Below, piece by piece: positions 45,235-57,599 of a stretch of 64,000 bases of DNA (within the stretch, counting starts at the first letter, position 1; every line of letters starts with the position of its first letter). The translations under genes and the position numbers were made by a program. Source of the DNA: Physcia stellaris (Eukaryota; Ascomycota; Lecanoromycetes; Caliciales; Physciaceae); assembly GCA_018902385.1 (NCBI GenBank), contig JABSSW010000034.1, positions 434,001-498,000 of the forward strand, given 5' to 3'. The notes beneath the pieces were generated by a model. It saw only the letters and a program-made list of their open reading frames with translations, did not search any database and was not told the DNA's origin.

Positions 45235-45743
45235 CTAGCGACGTCCCCTATGATGACTGGAAATTTGATGATAGCAATATAGACAGACTATGATCCCACA
45301 GTTTCCACACGCCGTCCGAGTTTTTCCGCGCTGGATCGTACTATAGATTGATCAGTCGGAAACTGAGTCGTTATCAAGAGAGTAAACGCTTACATGTCAC
45401 AACCCTCACATTGGATGCCTTTTCCATTACTAACATTCCAAACTTTCGGGTATCTAGGATGATGAAGGCATGACGCCTTGAGTGACGGGGAGACACCCCG
45501 AGTGAAAGATTCAGGTCGGCGAGAGGGAGGAACAGGGAGAACAGGATGCGACCGATTGAGTTCGAGAGGAACGGCTGCATCTAATAGATGAGATTCAGAA
45601 GAAGAGAGGAAGCGAGCCGAGTATGAGAGAGGATTAGGCTTGCGTGTATATCCTGCCATATGTATTAGACATGATCTACACTTCTCACAGTGAAGCGACT
45701 TACGACATGGATAAAGGTCGATGAGATCATAAGGTTGAAACAT
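45235..45743 (-). CDS. Small two-exon Cys-rich, probably zinc-binding protein
   Basis: ATG 45743 (MFQPYDLIDLYP), intron 45341-45393 (53 nt, GTAAGC..TATAG), stop at 45235-45237; 151 residues. The N-terminus has CRKSLHCEKCRSC. The middle is Ser/Pro/Arg-rich. The splice joins CEGCD to ITIQRGKTRTACGNCG and VCLYCYHQ, giving C-x2-C-x12-C-x2-C-x5-C-x2-C, a treble-clef or RING-like spacing. Similar tails end fungal piggyBac-type transposase relatives, but I cannot confirm a relation. The motif appears only when the intron is removed, which supports the splice model. Role unknown; binding of zinc is inferred from the spacing. Confidence 0.6.
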
Positions 45744-45887
45744 GATGAAGATATGAGTCGATGCTTGAGATGTGTGATTTGTCTTATAAATGTGAAGATA
45801 GAGATGTGTGATATATACGAAAATGAAAAAATATGAAAAAGTGAGAGGCAAAGCTGAAAGAAGTACTTGACGGCAAGTTCCGGGTAA

Positions 45888-45962
45888 TTCGAGTGAAAGT
45901 GGCACCACGCTAAGGCACTTTGATTTTCTCGATTTCAGCATCACTGATCATGCAGTGAATCG
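45888..45962 (+). repeat. Dispersed 80-bp repeat, copy 3 of 3
   Basis: Closely matches 26640-26722, including GATTTCAGCATCA and the CAGTGAATC end. Confidence 0.7.
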
Positions 45963-46130
45963 TTTATCATGAAATGATTGCTGTCACGACTCATTTTAAT
46001 CGAATGTTCTTTTATATCATCTTTTCAAATCTTTCTAGCTTCTCATTTCATCGATGCAAATTCAGTCAAGTCGTGTCCTCAACATAGCAAAAAAACCTCT
46101 TGTTTCAGTAAGTCGTGTCTCTTTAGCATC

Positions 46131-46217
46131 TCTCGTTGGGAAGGTAAGCTCACAACACATCTTTGAGCCGATTAGCAGGATCTGAGGCTTCTCGGGGCTT
46201 CTTGTCAACAGAGCTTA
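46131..46217 (+). repeat. Near-identical 90-bp dispersed repeat, copy 2
   Basis: Partner of 31584-31673. Confidence 0.8.
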
Positions 46218-46314
46218 CGCTTAAAAACATGCATGCAGCGTTGCTTCTAAGTGTTATCCGTCTATCTTTGACTTCTATGCTCCATTGACTCCCCTCTCCC
46301 ACCTCCACGTTCCA

Positions 46315-47581
46315 TCACTCCTCGAAAGGATCCCGATAATTCACACGACGATATGCATTAACGGGCTGGGCGACACCAGATAATCCCGACTCCTTCATAA
46401 CGACCTGAGCAGAGCCCACAGAAGCCACTCCACTCTCAGCCTCCTTCACAGCTGCCTCAATAGCGGCCTCTCTAACCTTGCCTTTCCCCTTCTTAGTTTT
46501 CTGCTCCGCTTTCTCCACCCCAGCGGCCATCAGTCTCTTCCGCGGCTGGTAATCCGGCACAAGCCGCTGCCTCGCGTATTTAACCCGCGTGGAAATCATC
46601 CCCTTGTTGATCTCCTTTGCCGGACACGTCTCCGCAATCTCCCTCGGCGTCCAAGTTTCCAGAAGGTTAAGCAGGGTTTGGCCGTGGAGGTGGTTCGGGT
46701 AGCAAGTTATGATTTCTTCGCTTCCAATGTCGGCGGGGAGGGGCGCGGTGCTGTGTGGGTAGTTGGGGATTTGGCGCCTACGGATAGGTCTGATGCGCTG
46801 GGAAACGTATTTTGGGGGTTGATCGGTATCGGAATCGGGGATGACGTTGGGTGGGGAAGGCTGATGGCTGGAGATGGAGTGGGTGTCGTCGGTGAGAAAT
46901 TGTTTGAAACGAGGAGACGATTGTGTGAAGCCTTGCTGACGGAGGTTATCCTGATGAGTAGATACTGAAAGGCCTTTGTTCTTAGCTCTTGAATCAGACA
47001 ATGAGCCATTTGGAAGATGCTCCTGACGGCTGGAAACCGCAAGATTCTTGGCTTCGGGCTCGACGGTAACTTGAGGTGATAAGAAGTCTGTGAAGTTTTC
47101 CTCACGAGACACCGCAAAGCCATTGTTAGGCTCCCCTAGATGGGGTAATGAGTAGTCCATATTCTCAGACTTGTCAAAATCGGGCGTGAAGCCTATGACG
47201 TCCTGCAAGGGTGACACCGCGTTGACACTGTCTTTGGGCTCATCGTTGGAATAGGGCGATAAGAAGTCTGTGAAGTCCTCCTGAGGGGTGGACACGTCAA
47301 AGTCCTTGTCTGGCTGCTCTTCAATGACTTCCGGTAATGTATCTTCGGGCTTTTGCTTGACTTCCTGTTGCTTCGCCAAGTCAGCTCACTTCCCTGGATA
47401 ATCAGATTGAAGCACTTACTCGCTTGTGATGGGCAAGGACCTGAGCCCATCTGCCGGTGTAATCAATTGCCTCCCATGTCGACTCAAAGGTTGGACATCG
47501 ATAGTAAGGCTGCTGAGTTCTGGATTAGCTGGCACGCCACAGGATACTGGACACAATATAGCTTACTTGATCTGAGTTCAT
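46315..47581 (-). CDS. 384-aa nuclear-type protein with helix-turn-helix-like segment
   Basis: Three exons: ATG 47581 (MNSDQ), intron 47510-47566 (57 nt; 47513 is an alternative acceptor), 30-residue exon (PYYRCPTFESTWEAIDYTGR...), intron 47365-47419 (55 nt, branch GCTGAC), then 349 residues to the stop at 46315-46317. All joins keep phase. The N-terminal half is acidic and Ser/Pro-rich, with two copies of an E(D/N)FTDFLSP motif about 60 residues apart. Near residue 255, LLNLLETWTPREIAETCPAK and the following GMISTRVKYARQR look like a helix-turn-helix or Myb-like fold. The C-terminus is Lys/Ala-rich (KAEQKTKKGKGKVREAA). A regulatory, DNA-binding role is plausible but inferred; I do not recognise the family. 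Confidence 0.65.
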
Positions 47582-48180
47582 GGCTGGTCGTCGTCTTTGG
47601 TATCTGTCAATTGGTATGCTTTGGCCTTGAGTGGAGGCGTGAGAGGGGAAAAACCGGAAAAATAAGAGCACTCCTTGGTTGTGATATGGATACTCCTGCC
47701 AAGTAACACAGATGAAAAGCTCAACACCAAAAAGGCTTCACCCTACAAGATGAATAGATGAATGATGGATCACACCATGTGCACACCAAGGAGAAGTGAA
47801 CAACAAGCTGCACCACGTCTAGCACACATGGGATTTGGAGGAGGTTTTCTCCTTGCAGTGTGAACAATAAGTTCAGTCCGTTTATCCACCACTCGCAGTT
47901 GTTCCACAATCTGGTACACTGTGTTTTGCACAGTTGCATTGATAACATATGCCCTGCAGAGGCTTTGGATGTGAAGAGGTGCGTAGGACTGGTCATATAG
48001 GAGCCCTACACCACAGCTAGATTAGAGTTGTGATATATAGTATATTGAGAGGCCCTACTGCAAGAGAATCCTCCAAACCAGCCAGACACCCTTCTTTAAG
48101 TATTGTCGATGGTCTTCGCAGCTATCTAGCGGCATATGTGCTTCCGCGGTGAACACCTATTCCTCTCGTCCTATCACATC
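47582..48180. other. Spacer, no supported gene
   Basis: A minus-strand frame at 47996-47721 is Cys/Leu-rich and without support. A partial unit of the 151-bp repeat may begin near 48110. Confidence 0.35.
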
Positions 48181-48633
48181 GTCAGTCTGATGAATGAGGA
48201 CTCACGTCCGATCGAACAGCGAGGTGATTCGCCTGAGCTCCAGCATCAGTCACATATCTCAGATTCCCAGTGACCACAGCTCAATGAAGCCTTGCCTTCA
48301 ATCACTCGCCTCGAAGGAATCCTATCACACTGTCAATCTGATGAATGGGGACTCACGTCTGATGAAACAGCAACTTGATTCACCTGAGCTCCAGCATCAG
48401 TTACATATCTCAGATCTCCCAGTGATCACAGCTCAGTGAAGCCTTGTCCCCAAATATTCGCCCCGGAGGAACCCATCACGCCGTCGTTCTGATGAATAAG
48501 AACCCACACGTCGGATCAAATAGCAGGCCATCCCATCCGTCCGAGCTTCAAGAAATCATAACCCCAGATCTCTCTAACGACCACAGCTCCACAAAGTCTT
48601 GTCTCCAAGTGCCACGAAAACTGAGCCCCAGAA
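48181..48633 (+). repeat. Three tandem units of 151 bp
   Basis: Units start at 48181, 48332 and 48483, each with GTC..TCTGATGAAT, ACTCACGTC/ACCCACACGTC, a GAGCTCCAGCATCAG block (changed in unit 3) and CACAGCTC(A/C). Divergence rises from unit 1 to unit 3. The period is not a multiple of three, so it is not a coding repeat. Confidence 0.8.
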
Positions 48634-48843
48634 GAAGTTGAAAACCCAAACCTGATAGTCCATTCAGGGACAAAATGGGGTATGAAAGGATATTTGAAGG
48701 CTAGCAGTATACGGACCCTCATCTTGGTAAGTGGACGCAACGCGTTCGGTTAATGGACTCCCTACGCGGAAGCCAACCCCGGATCGACCCCGGAGGTCTT
48801 CCGACATACTCGTATTCACCCGGAAGTGGGTCAGACCCAGTAG
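48634..48843. other. Ordinary-composition border of the AT-rich block
   Basis: GC-normal DNA (CCCCGGATCGACCCCGGAGG) runs up to the left LTR of the next fossil element. Confidence 0.5.
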
Positions 48844-48991
48844 TGATGGAGTGCAAAATGCACCTTTCTCAATTAGCCTAGCCTAGCAGTAGCATAAGTG
48901 GCCATCTGGCCATCAGGGATTTTCTCTCATTATCATACAATGCATCTTGATTCTAGTCATTGATTTCTATTCATCAATGATTAATTTTTCA
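48844..48991 (+). repeat. Left LTR, little mutated
   Basis: 148 bp with ordinary composition, for example TAGCCTAGCCTAGCAGTAGC. Confidence 0.88.
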
Positions 48992-51900
48992 ATGAGAATC
49001 GAACAAAAATCGTAACAAATTGATGCTGCAAACTCAAACAAAAGTACGTGTTTGAAAATTTTTCATTCATTTTGCATTTTATTCGTGTTGTTTCGATCAA
49101 AAGAATTTGATCGAAAAAAATCTTTTCATTTAATTATCGTTACGTGCATTTTGTCATAATCAGAAAAATTTAATTGAACAAAACTAGAAATTATCGAAAA
49201 ATCGAATAATTTATGACGAATCGAATATTTCATTTTTCATTTTTCGAAAAAGACTTGCAAACTACATCAAAATCTAAAAAAAAATCATTTTTTTTTTGTT
49301 AAACAAACGATTGCTAACAAAATTAAATCATTTTTCAAACGTGATTTTTTTTATTCATTCGATCAAAATCAATTTTACACAATTTTTTTTTTTGAAAATA
49401 GTTTCGAAGAAATTTCGTCATCGCTAAAAGAATTTGCTTTTTCGAAAAAAAATTCATTTAACAAATCAAAATTCGATTTAATTTTTTTTAAATCAATCAT
49501 TTTCGATTCGTCAAATTCAATTTTATTTATTATGATTTCAATCAAAATTCGATTCTTTAAGAAATTTCGAAACGAAAAAAAAAAATTCGAAAAAATACAT
49601 TGAAAACATAAATTGAACATACGAACGAAATTTCAAAACAATTGACGTCGATGAAATTACGATTAACAAATTCAAACGAATGCTGTTTCGTCAAAATTTG
49701 AAAAATGATGTTCATGTTTGATACAAAAATTTGAAATCAAATTTCAAACAAAATTGATTTAAATTGCTGAAATTTTTTTTAAAATACTATGAGATTTTCG
49801 TGAAAAATGCTCAGACTAAAAAGTTTGAATTAAAAATGCAATTGATTCAATTGAAACAAAAAAATCAAGAATTGATTTTCGATTATATCAAACGAGTTTC
49901 AGATATTTCGCGAAAACTATTTAACGACGAAATTGATGTCGAAATGACTATTTTGCGAAATATGAAAAACGTTTCGAAAAAAAACAGATAAACTTCGAAT
50001 GTCAAAAAAAACAAAATTACAATTTTATCGTTGTGAATAAGTTGATTAAAACAGTTTACAATAAAATAAACAAATTCAATTCATTTGATTCGAAATACAA
50101 AAAAATTATGCAAATGATGTTGTTTCATACAACAAATTTTGATCAAATCAATGATGAATTGCTTAAACAAATTTTAATTAATAGTAATCAAGTTTTTTCA
50201 GCGATGTTTCAGACATTACGTTTATTGAATTTCAATTTTGATCAGTTTACGAGTTCGAGTCAACGAAAATTTACGAATACGCAACAAAACGACAAAGATT
50301 TTGCACATATAATTTGTTACATATGCAAACAATCAAATCATTACGTTCACATTGTTCAAATCAATCAAAACAAAAATTTAAAATCACGAAAATCATCAAT
50401 CACGCAATGATATCAATTAATCAAATACAATTTCAACGACAAACGAAATATTCATTTGCTTCTAATCAATCATTTTTTTCGAATGAATTGATTCGATTGA
50501 ATGTTATTTTTAATCAATCATTTCATAATCAAATTGTCAATAAATTACAACATGAATTTAAATCAACAATGTCGAATGTCGTAATTTTAGTATCATCATT
50601 GTCGATTTTGAAAAAAATTAAAATAAAAAATTATCACATCGACGACGAAAATAATGATCAAAATTTTTTTTATCAATGATTTGTATTTTATCAACACAAA
50701 AATTATATTTGATCACAATCATGATTGCGCAAAATGTTAAAAACAAACAAAAAGTTAATCAAGCAACGACGATTTCGTTTTCGAAATCAAAAAATCAAAA
50801 TTTCGATTGAATTCGTCAATTAAAATCTCGAAAAAAAACGTAAAATATGTGTTCAATGCGAAAAGTCAAAATGATGAAAAAAATAAAAAAAATCAAAAAT
50901 CAAAAAAATGAATATCTCGAAAGATAAAATTGACGAAAATGAATTTACGTTCATTTATCAATCGATTTCGCAATCAATTTTTTGAAAAAATAATCGATCA
51001 TTCATTTCACAATTGTTTCAATCGATATCGCAAAATTCAACTCAATATGAATTTCGAAATTCGTCGTCAATCAAATTCAATAAAAAAGAAAATTTAATTC
51101 ATTTGATTTCGTACAAGTTTTCAAAAATTTTCGATTTTATTCGAAATTTATTCGAAATTAGTCGATTCAACGTAAATATTATCATGAATTTGTTTTTGAT
51201 TTTGTCGTTGAAACAATTTTTCGACAAATTCGATGTGATCAAATTAAAATTGACAAAAAACATGCAAAAATTTATTGCGAAATATCGAATTCGAAAAATT
51301 AATGAACAAAATCGAAATCAACAAAAAACGACGACGTCATTGATTATGACGATCACAAAAGCTAAAACAAAATCATCAATCATTATAATTCATGTTCACG
51401 AAAATGATGAACAATCGCAATTTTTAATAATTATTTTTGAATAAACAATGTGAAACTGTCAAGAACATTGATAAATGAAAAATCGATGATGAAATTGATT
51501 AATCGTCAAAAACTTTTAATCATGAAATTTGCATTTTTGTACGAACAAACGATCATTTTCGAATTAATTTAATCACGAATCACGTTGAAACGTTCACAAA
51601 TTACATCGTATTTTTTGTTAATGTCGAAAAAATAAAAATTGTGATTAAAACGTATATCGTGAACAATCAGATTTATGATTTGCTATTGAGTATTTCATGA
51701 ATGAAAAAAATAACTTTTAATTCGCATTATGACACAGACGAAATAATCATAACTGAAAAAAATGAAAAAAAACGAAAAATGTCAACGCAGATTTTTTCAA
51801 TTCATGTTGATTTATTAACGATAAAAATGAATAACGACGACGAAATTAACGATTTGATCGACGTTGTTTGTCATTGTTTCTAAATGAACAATTAAATTGA

Positions 51901-54900
51901 ATACGTATTCAGCGAATGATCGCTCGTTGAAACGTGAATGTCGCAAAATTGATCAAAATAATTTTAATATATTTAGTCAACAATCGTTAACGTTCATGAC
52001 GACTATCATTATTTTTATTTTCGTGATTACGAAAACAGAATTTATCTTATCGAAATATTCGTTAAATACAAAAAATGACTTTTCGACGCAAAAAAAATCA
52101 ATATAAGAAAACTAAATAATGAAAACATGAATGTTATTGAAAAATGATTCGAAAAAAATGAAATTATTATAAAATTAAACGTTGATACAGAAAAGAAAAT
52201 GATTAAAACGAAACGATTAATTTATATTTGAAAAAAAATATTTTGCAATAACAATTAAAAACATACGAATTACAAATTTTATTGAACATTCAATCGATTT
52301 TATTTCGAATGCGAAATCAATTCGAAATACGTTATTTAAATACATTTTCAAAAAAGAAAATTCGCAAATCGAATTTTTTCAAAATTAAAAAATGCAAACA
52401 TTATAGTCAAAAAAAACAATTCATGAGAAACTAAAATCAAATTTTCTTTCAAAAAAAAAAAAAGTCAAAACTATTGCGAATAATTCATAATTTTATATTT
52501 ATCAACAAGTACATTATCAAATCAATTTACTCTATGCATCATATGAAAAAAATTATAATTATTTTTTTGAAATTCAAATTTTCGATTTATTTTTGCTCGA
52601 ACGCAACAAATGATTATTGAGCGATTTCAATCAAAAAAAATAATGAAAATAAAATTGAATTTATTATTTTCAACGATCAATGAATATATCTAAAAATGAA
52701 TCAAGATTTTAAAGAAAATTCGTTTATTTATGCGCAATTTTCGAATTTGATATTTGATTTTTTGTCATTCAACGACGTCGACGTGATTAAAATAATTACA
52801 ATAATTGATGATCATGACGAGTTAATTTTCGCAATATTTATGAATGATCACGAAACGTCGATTACAAATTACGAAATTTTATTTAATTTTTTGCACATTC
52901 AATATTTTTTCAAATGTGTTTTTGATTCAATGTATTTATTTGATTTTAAAACGTATTTGTTTTCGAACAAGTTAAATTTTTTAAAATTTGAAAAAAATGC
53001 AAAAAATTTGAAATCAATTTTCAAACATCGCAACAAAATTTTGAACTGATTTGTTTTAAAAATCGAAAAAAAATTAAATGCGTTTTTATGATTAACGTCT
53101 TTTTTACGAATTTTTATATTCGAAAGAGCGAAACTAATGCTAAAAATGAAAAAATTTATTTCATGTTGATGTCAAACGAACTCAAACTCAAAAAAAATCA
53201 TGATGCAAAAATGAAATCATGCGACGAAAATTTGATTAAATCACATAAAACGTTTCGAATAAAACGATCAATCATTCAACGCAAATATGTGAAAAAAGAT
53301 ATTTTCGATTGAAAAACAAGTCAACAAAAAACATTCGAATCGATTAAAGAAATTATAATTAATAATGTTATGACAAAAACAAATTCAACATTTCAATTTC
53401 ATTTGATCACGAATGTTAACGAAACGAAATTGAAAATTTGTTTATTTCAATTGCAAAATATTGAAACAGAAATTGAAATTATTTCGAAATTGTTAATTCA
53501 TGAAAAAATGTTCATGTTTTTGTTTTATCGTCTGAACGACGCAAAAACACGATATTCGAATTTTGAACGTGAATGTTATATCATAATGAAAAATTTAATC
53601 GAAATTAAATGATTAATCATGAACAACAAATTTTCAATAATGATGTATATTGATTATGAAACGTTGAAATCAATGTTCGTCATAAAACAAACAAAAAAAA
53701 ATAATAATTTCATGATTAAACATGTTGAAAAAATTCGATTTCAAATTACATTATCGATTCAATAAAAATCAACACATAAATATTGCTGATGAGTTTAATC
53801 GAATGTCAACTAAATTACAAAATGTAATTTTTATTCGAAAAAGAAACGTTTAATCATGTCGATGCTAAACGTGAATTTACGAAACTTTAACATTTATTTG
53901 TCGAATGAACAATTTGATCATTCATTTGAAATTGATAATGAACGAAAATCAAAATTGAACGAAAAACAAAATCGTTATCTATTTTGTCTTTTGAAAAGCT
54001 GAATAAGTATTATAGATTTTCAATGTATAGTCAATTGATGAAATATTTCGAAAAAAAAATCAAATGATTTGAAAAAGCAAAAATTGATCGCTAAAAAAAT
54101 AAAAATTTTCGAAAATAAAATCAATGTTTATATTTTATTTTCACACGTTATCACAACTCATTTACTTTATCGAGAAGCAAACGAAAAAATAGCATTTGCA
54201 TAATCGAAAAAGAAATATCACGATTTTTCAAAATAATTTACGAAAATCATGATTATTTCTCGTCAATTTTAACATTCGATTTCTTGATAAAACGAATTTA
54301 TTGATTTACAAAAATAAAAAATATTGAAAAATGATGTAAAAATTGTCATTTTTGTCAATGTCGATTGAAAAAATCAATTCAACGCATTTCGTTTAATATT
54401 CAACATTTTCAATTAATGATTATGATCGATTTAAATTGACTAAAATTTATATCGTTTTTTTGTTCAATTACAAATGTTTAATATGTTTATTTAAAACGAG
54501 ATGATTGAAACAAATTTAATTGAACAAAAATTTATCGTACACATATTGTTTTGAAAACGTTAAACTTTTTACGAAAACATATTTGTTCAATTTTCGAATG
54601 ATCAAAAAAAACGTACATTGACAATGATTTTCATTTCGTTAACAACGATGTTAACGCAATGTTTATTGAACATGACATTAATTATTTTACAAATTCAATA
54701 TCGCATTTTTCATCGATTGATTTTTTGAAAAAAACAATTCAAAAAATGTTGAATTTTATTGCAAAAAATTGTATAAATCGAAAAACAACAAATTCGTGAT
54801 TTTTGTTTATTCGAAATTATATTTTTACAATGAATATTAAATCAATCAAAACATTAAATTATTTTTCGATTATGTTGATGTTAAAATTTGAATTCAAACA

Positions 54901-57451
54901 ATATCATTTCGATATAAATTCAATAATTTTTTCAAATTCAACAAATGTTGAACAGTTTTTGTCAATTCATCAATATCAAATATATATCGCACTAAAAAAA
55001 AAAAACAAATTGTTAACTAGTGAAACAGTCAATTATACTCACGACTATCAAAAAAAAAAAAAAAAACAACGACAGCAAAAAATATTCAATTTTGACGATT
55101 TAGTTTTAGTCAGAAATCATCAAATCGATAAAAAACATGAAAAAAAATTGAAATCGAAATGATTAAAATTTCGTATAATGTTAAATTGAATTTATCATGA
55201 ACAAAACGTTCACATCAAGTCAATTCACGAAAAAAATCAAAAAAATATCATATCGATGATATTATAATTTATCATCAACGATCAATTTTGACAAATTTAT
55301 TGATTTCGATCAACGAAATTTACGACAATATACGAATCATCATCAGATTTGAACAACGAACACTATGTCTAGTCATCAATTAAAAGAAAATTACACATCG
55401 TTCGCAATGACGTTAAACTAACAAAAAGTAAAAACTTCAAACGAATACGAGTCGATTTCGTTTTTCGTTGTCGTCGTTTTTTTCAGCGAATACGAATCGA
55501 TTTCGTTTTTCGTTACAACATTTTTTTATCGAAATTAACGCGTTTGATTAATCGCGATGAAATTATTCAATTTTTATTTTACAATTTATTTCACATTTTC
55601 ATTTTGCAATTCATCAAACATTCACATTTCGTTTTGTTTTACAATTTTATTTTGCAATTGTTTCAAACGATATATATTAACGATTTTACGAAACATTTTT
55701 TTAACATCGATCAAATAAAATGATCGACAATAAAATCAATGTATTGATCGAAATTGACAACAAAAAAAATCGAAAAAAAATTAAACGTATCGAAACACGA
55801 AAACGATTCACAAAACAAAATTTATTTATTTTTTCGAAATTACAAATTCAAATTAAAAATCGTAAAAAAATTAATCAAATCATCAAAAGCGAAAAAATTG
55901 AAAATAACGAATTATTAATCGACGAAAACGACATTTTCAAAAAAAAAATTACATTTAAATCAATTTTTACAAAAAATCATAAACGAATTAACGAATCGAA
56001 ATTAATTGAATTAAACAAAAAAAAAACTAAATTGATTAACAAACAAGAATTAATGACATCACACGAAAAAAATGTGATCAAAATAATCAAAATTGAATTT
56101 CAACGAAATTCGAAAATCGATTTGTTCGTAATTTTTCGCTGTGAATTCAGCACGATGTATCTATCAATTAATTCAAATCGAAAAAAAAATCATTCATTTT
56201 TGAAATTTAGTTCATCAACATTTGAAAAATGTGTTCATCAAAATATTCGACGAAATGTTCGAAATCAAATTTGAATCGTATATTAATTTATTTATCGAAT
56301 TTGCAAATATCGCATTTTCAAAATTTTTAAATTTCAATCAAAATTTAAAATTAAATCAATTGTTCGTCGTTGAAAACAAAATTTATTTCATTAATTACAA
56401 CATTTATTTAATTAATATTAAACAAAATTTAAATGCAATAATCAAAAATCAAATTAAAACAAAAAAAAAACACATTGTTGTCGAAAAAATACGATTGACG
56501 AAAATAATTCACGATTTTTCAATCGATTTCGTTTTTTTGAAAAATAATTTTCAATTAACGAACATCAATTTGATTTACAATGTTAACATGTTGACGAAAA
56601 TATGCGAATTCATTAAAAAAAATTTTTTAATTTATGAAAATTATGTTTCGCAATTTAATCAACAAATTATCGATGACAAAACGATGATTTTCGATGTTTG
56701 TTATATTATTGACAAATTGTTAAATTTTTTTTTAAAAAATTATGATCACGAATAGCGACAAAATTAAAAATGTTATGAAAATCGACGACGAAATCACGAA
56801 TCAAAATAAAAAAAAACACGATCATTTCAACGAAATTGAATCAAAAATCATTCACATGAAATGCGATCGATGTCATATAAAATTGAAAAATCAATTTAAA
56901 TCGTCAAAAAAAATATCATTCAATTTTTTGATTTTAATAAACGCGCATTTATGTCAATGTTCAAAATGCGATTTTGAATTCGAAATTAAAATTATAATCA
57001 TGATTACGTTTGCGACGAAAATCAAAATGAAAAATAAATGATCGAAAAAATATTGAACGAAATATTTGAAAATCAAACAAAATACATGAAAAACAAAAAT
57101 GAAACAACAATTCAAAAAATAACGTTTCAAAAAATTGAAAAAAAAAAAACAAATTAAAAAAAAAATTGAATTTATATTAAATCAATCACAAATTGATCGA
57201 CAAATCAATAAAATTAAACAAAAAATGAAAATTAATTTAATCACGAATTACAATTTTTTCAAAAAAAATTTCAACAAGTTGATGAACGAAACGATAATAA
57301 AACGATAAAAAATTATAAATTATGAATGAATCGATGTTACAAATTTTAATCGATTAAATTTAAAAAATTGAATATTAAAATTACACACATTTCGATAATT
57401 ATTTCGAAATTATTTACGAAATCGTAAATTTTTTTTTGATATTATGTGAAC

Positions 57452-57599
57452 TGATGAAATGCAAAATGCATCTTTTTCAATTAATTTAATTTAACAATAA
57501 CATAAATGATCATTTGATTATCAGAAATTTCTTCTCATCATCATACAATGCATTTTGATTCTAGTCATTGATTTTCATTCATCAGTGACTAGTTTTTCA
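57452..57599 (+). repeat. Right LTR, heavily mutated
   Basis: 148 bp, collinear with the left LTR without gaps. About 30 bases differ, all by transition. Confidence 0.88.

Larger units (their letters stand above)
45744..46314. other. Spacer with two dispersed repeats
   Basis: It holds the second long copy of the GTGAAAGTGG...CACGCTAAGG repeat (45888-45962) and the near-identical 90-bp repeat (46131-46217). Confidence 0.5.
48844..57599 (+). mobile_element. Ty3/gypsy-type fossil, 8.76 kb, both LTRs present, broken
   Basis: Two 148-bp LTRs (48844-48991, 57452-57599) begin TGATG and end TTTTTCA. Internal parts on the plus strand: a gag-like stretch about 49.7-50.4 kb (KQKNQELIFDYIKRVSDISR), an RNase H-like stretch about 53.4-53.6 kb (RLNDAKTRYSNFERECYI), and an integrase C-terminal stretch about 54.8-55.2 kb (FDDLVLVRNHQIDKK). 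A further 2 kb with frames lies between the integrase and the right LTR. No clean target duplication is evident. It is broken throughout by mutation of the RIP-like type, with frames seldom above 180 codons. The left LTR is nearly unmutated, the right one heavily mutated. Confidence 0.82.

Noticed and set aside
48839-48843. Target duplication for the 48.8-57.6 kb element (AGTAG against AATAA at 57599-57603)
   Set aside because: The match needs two G-to-A changes and a one-base shift of the LTR end, so it is too weak to claim.
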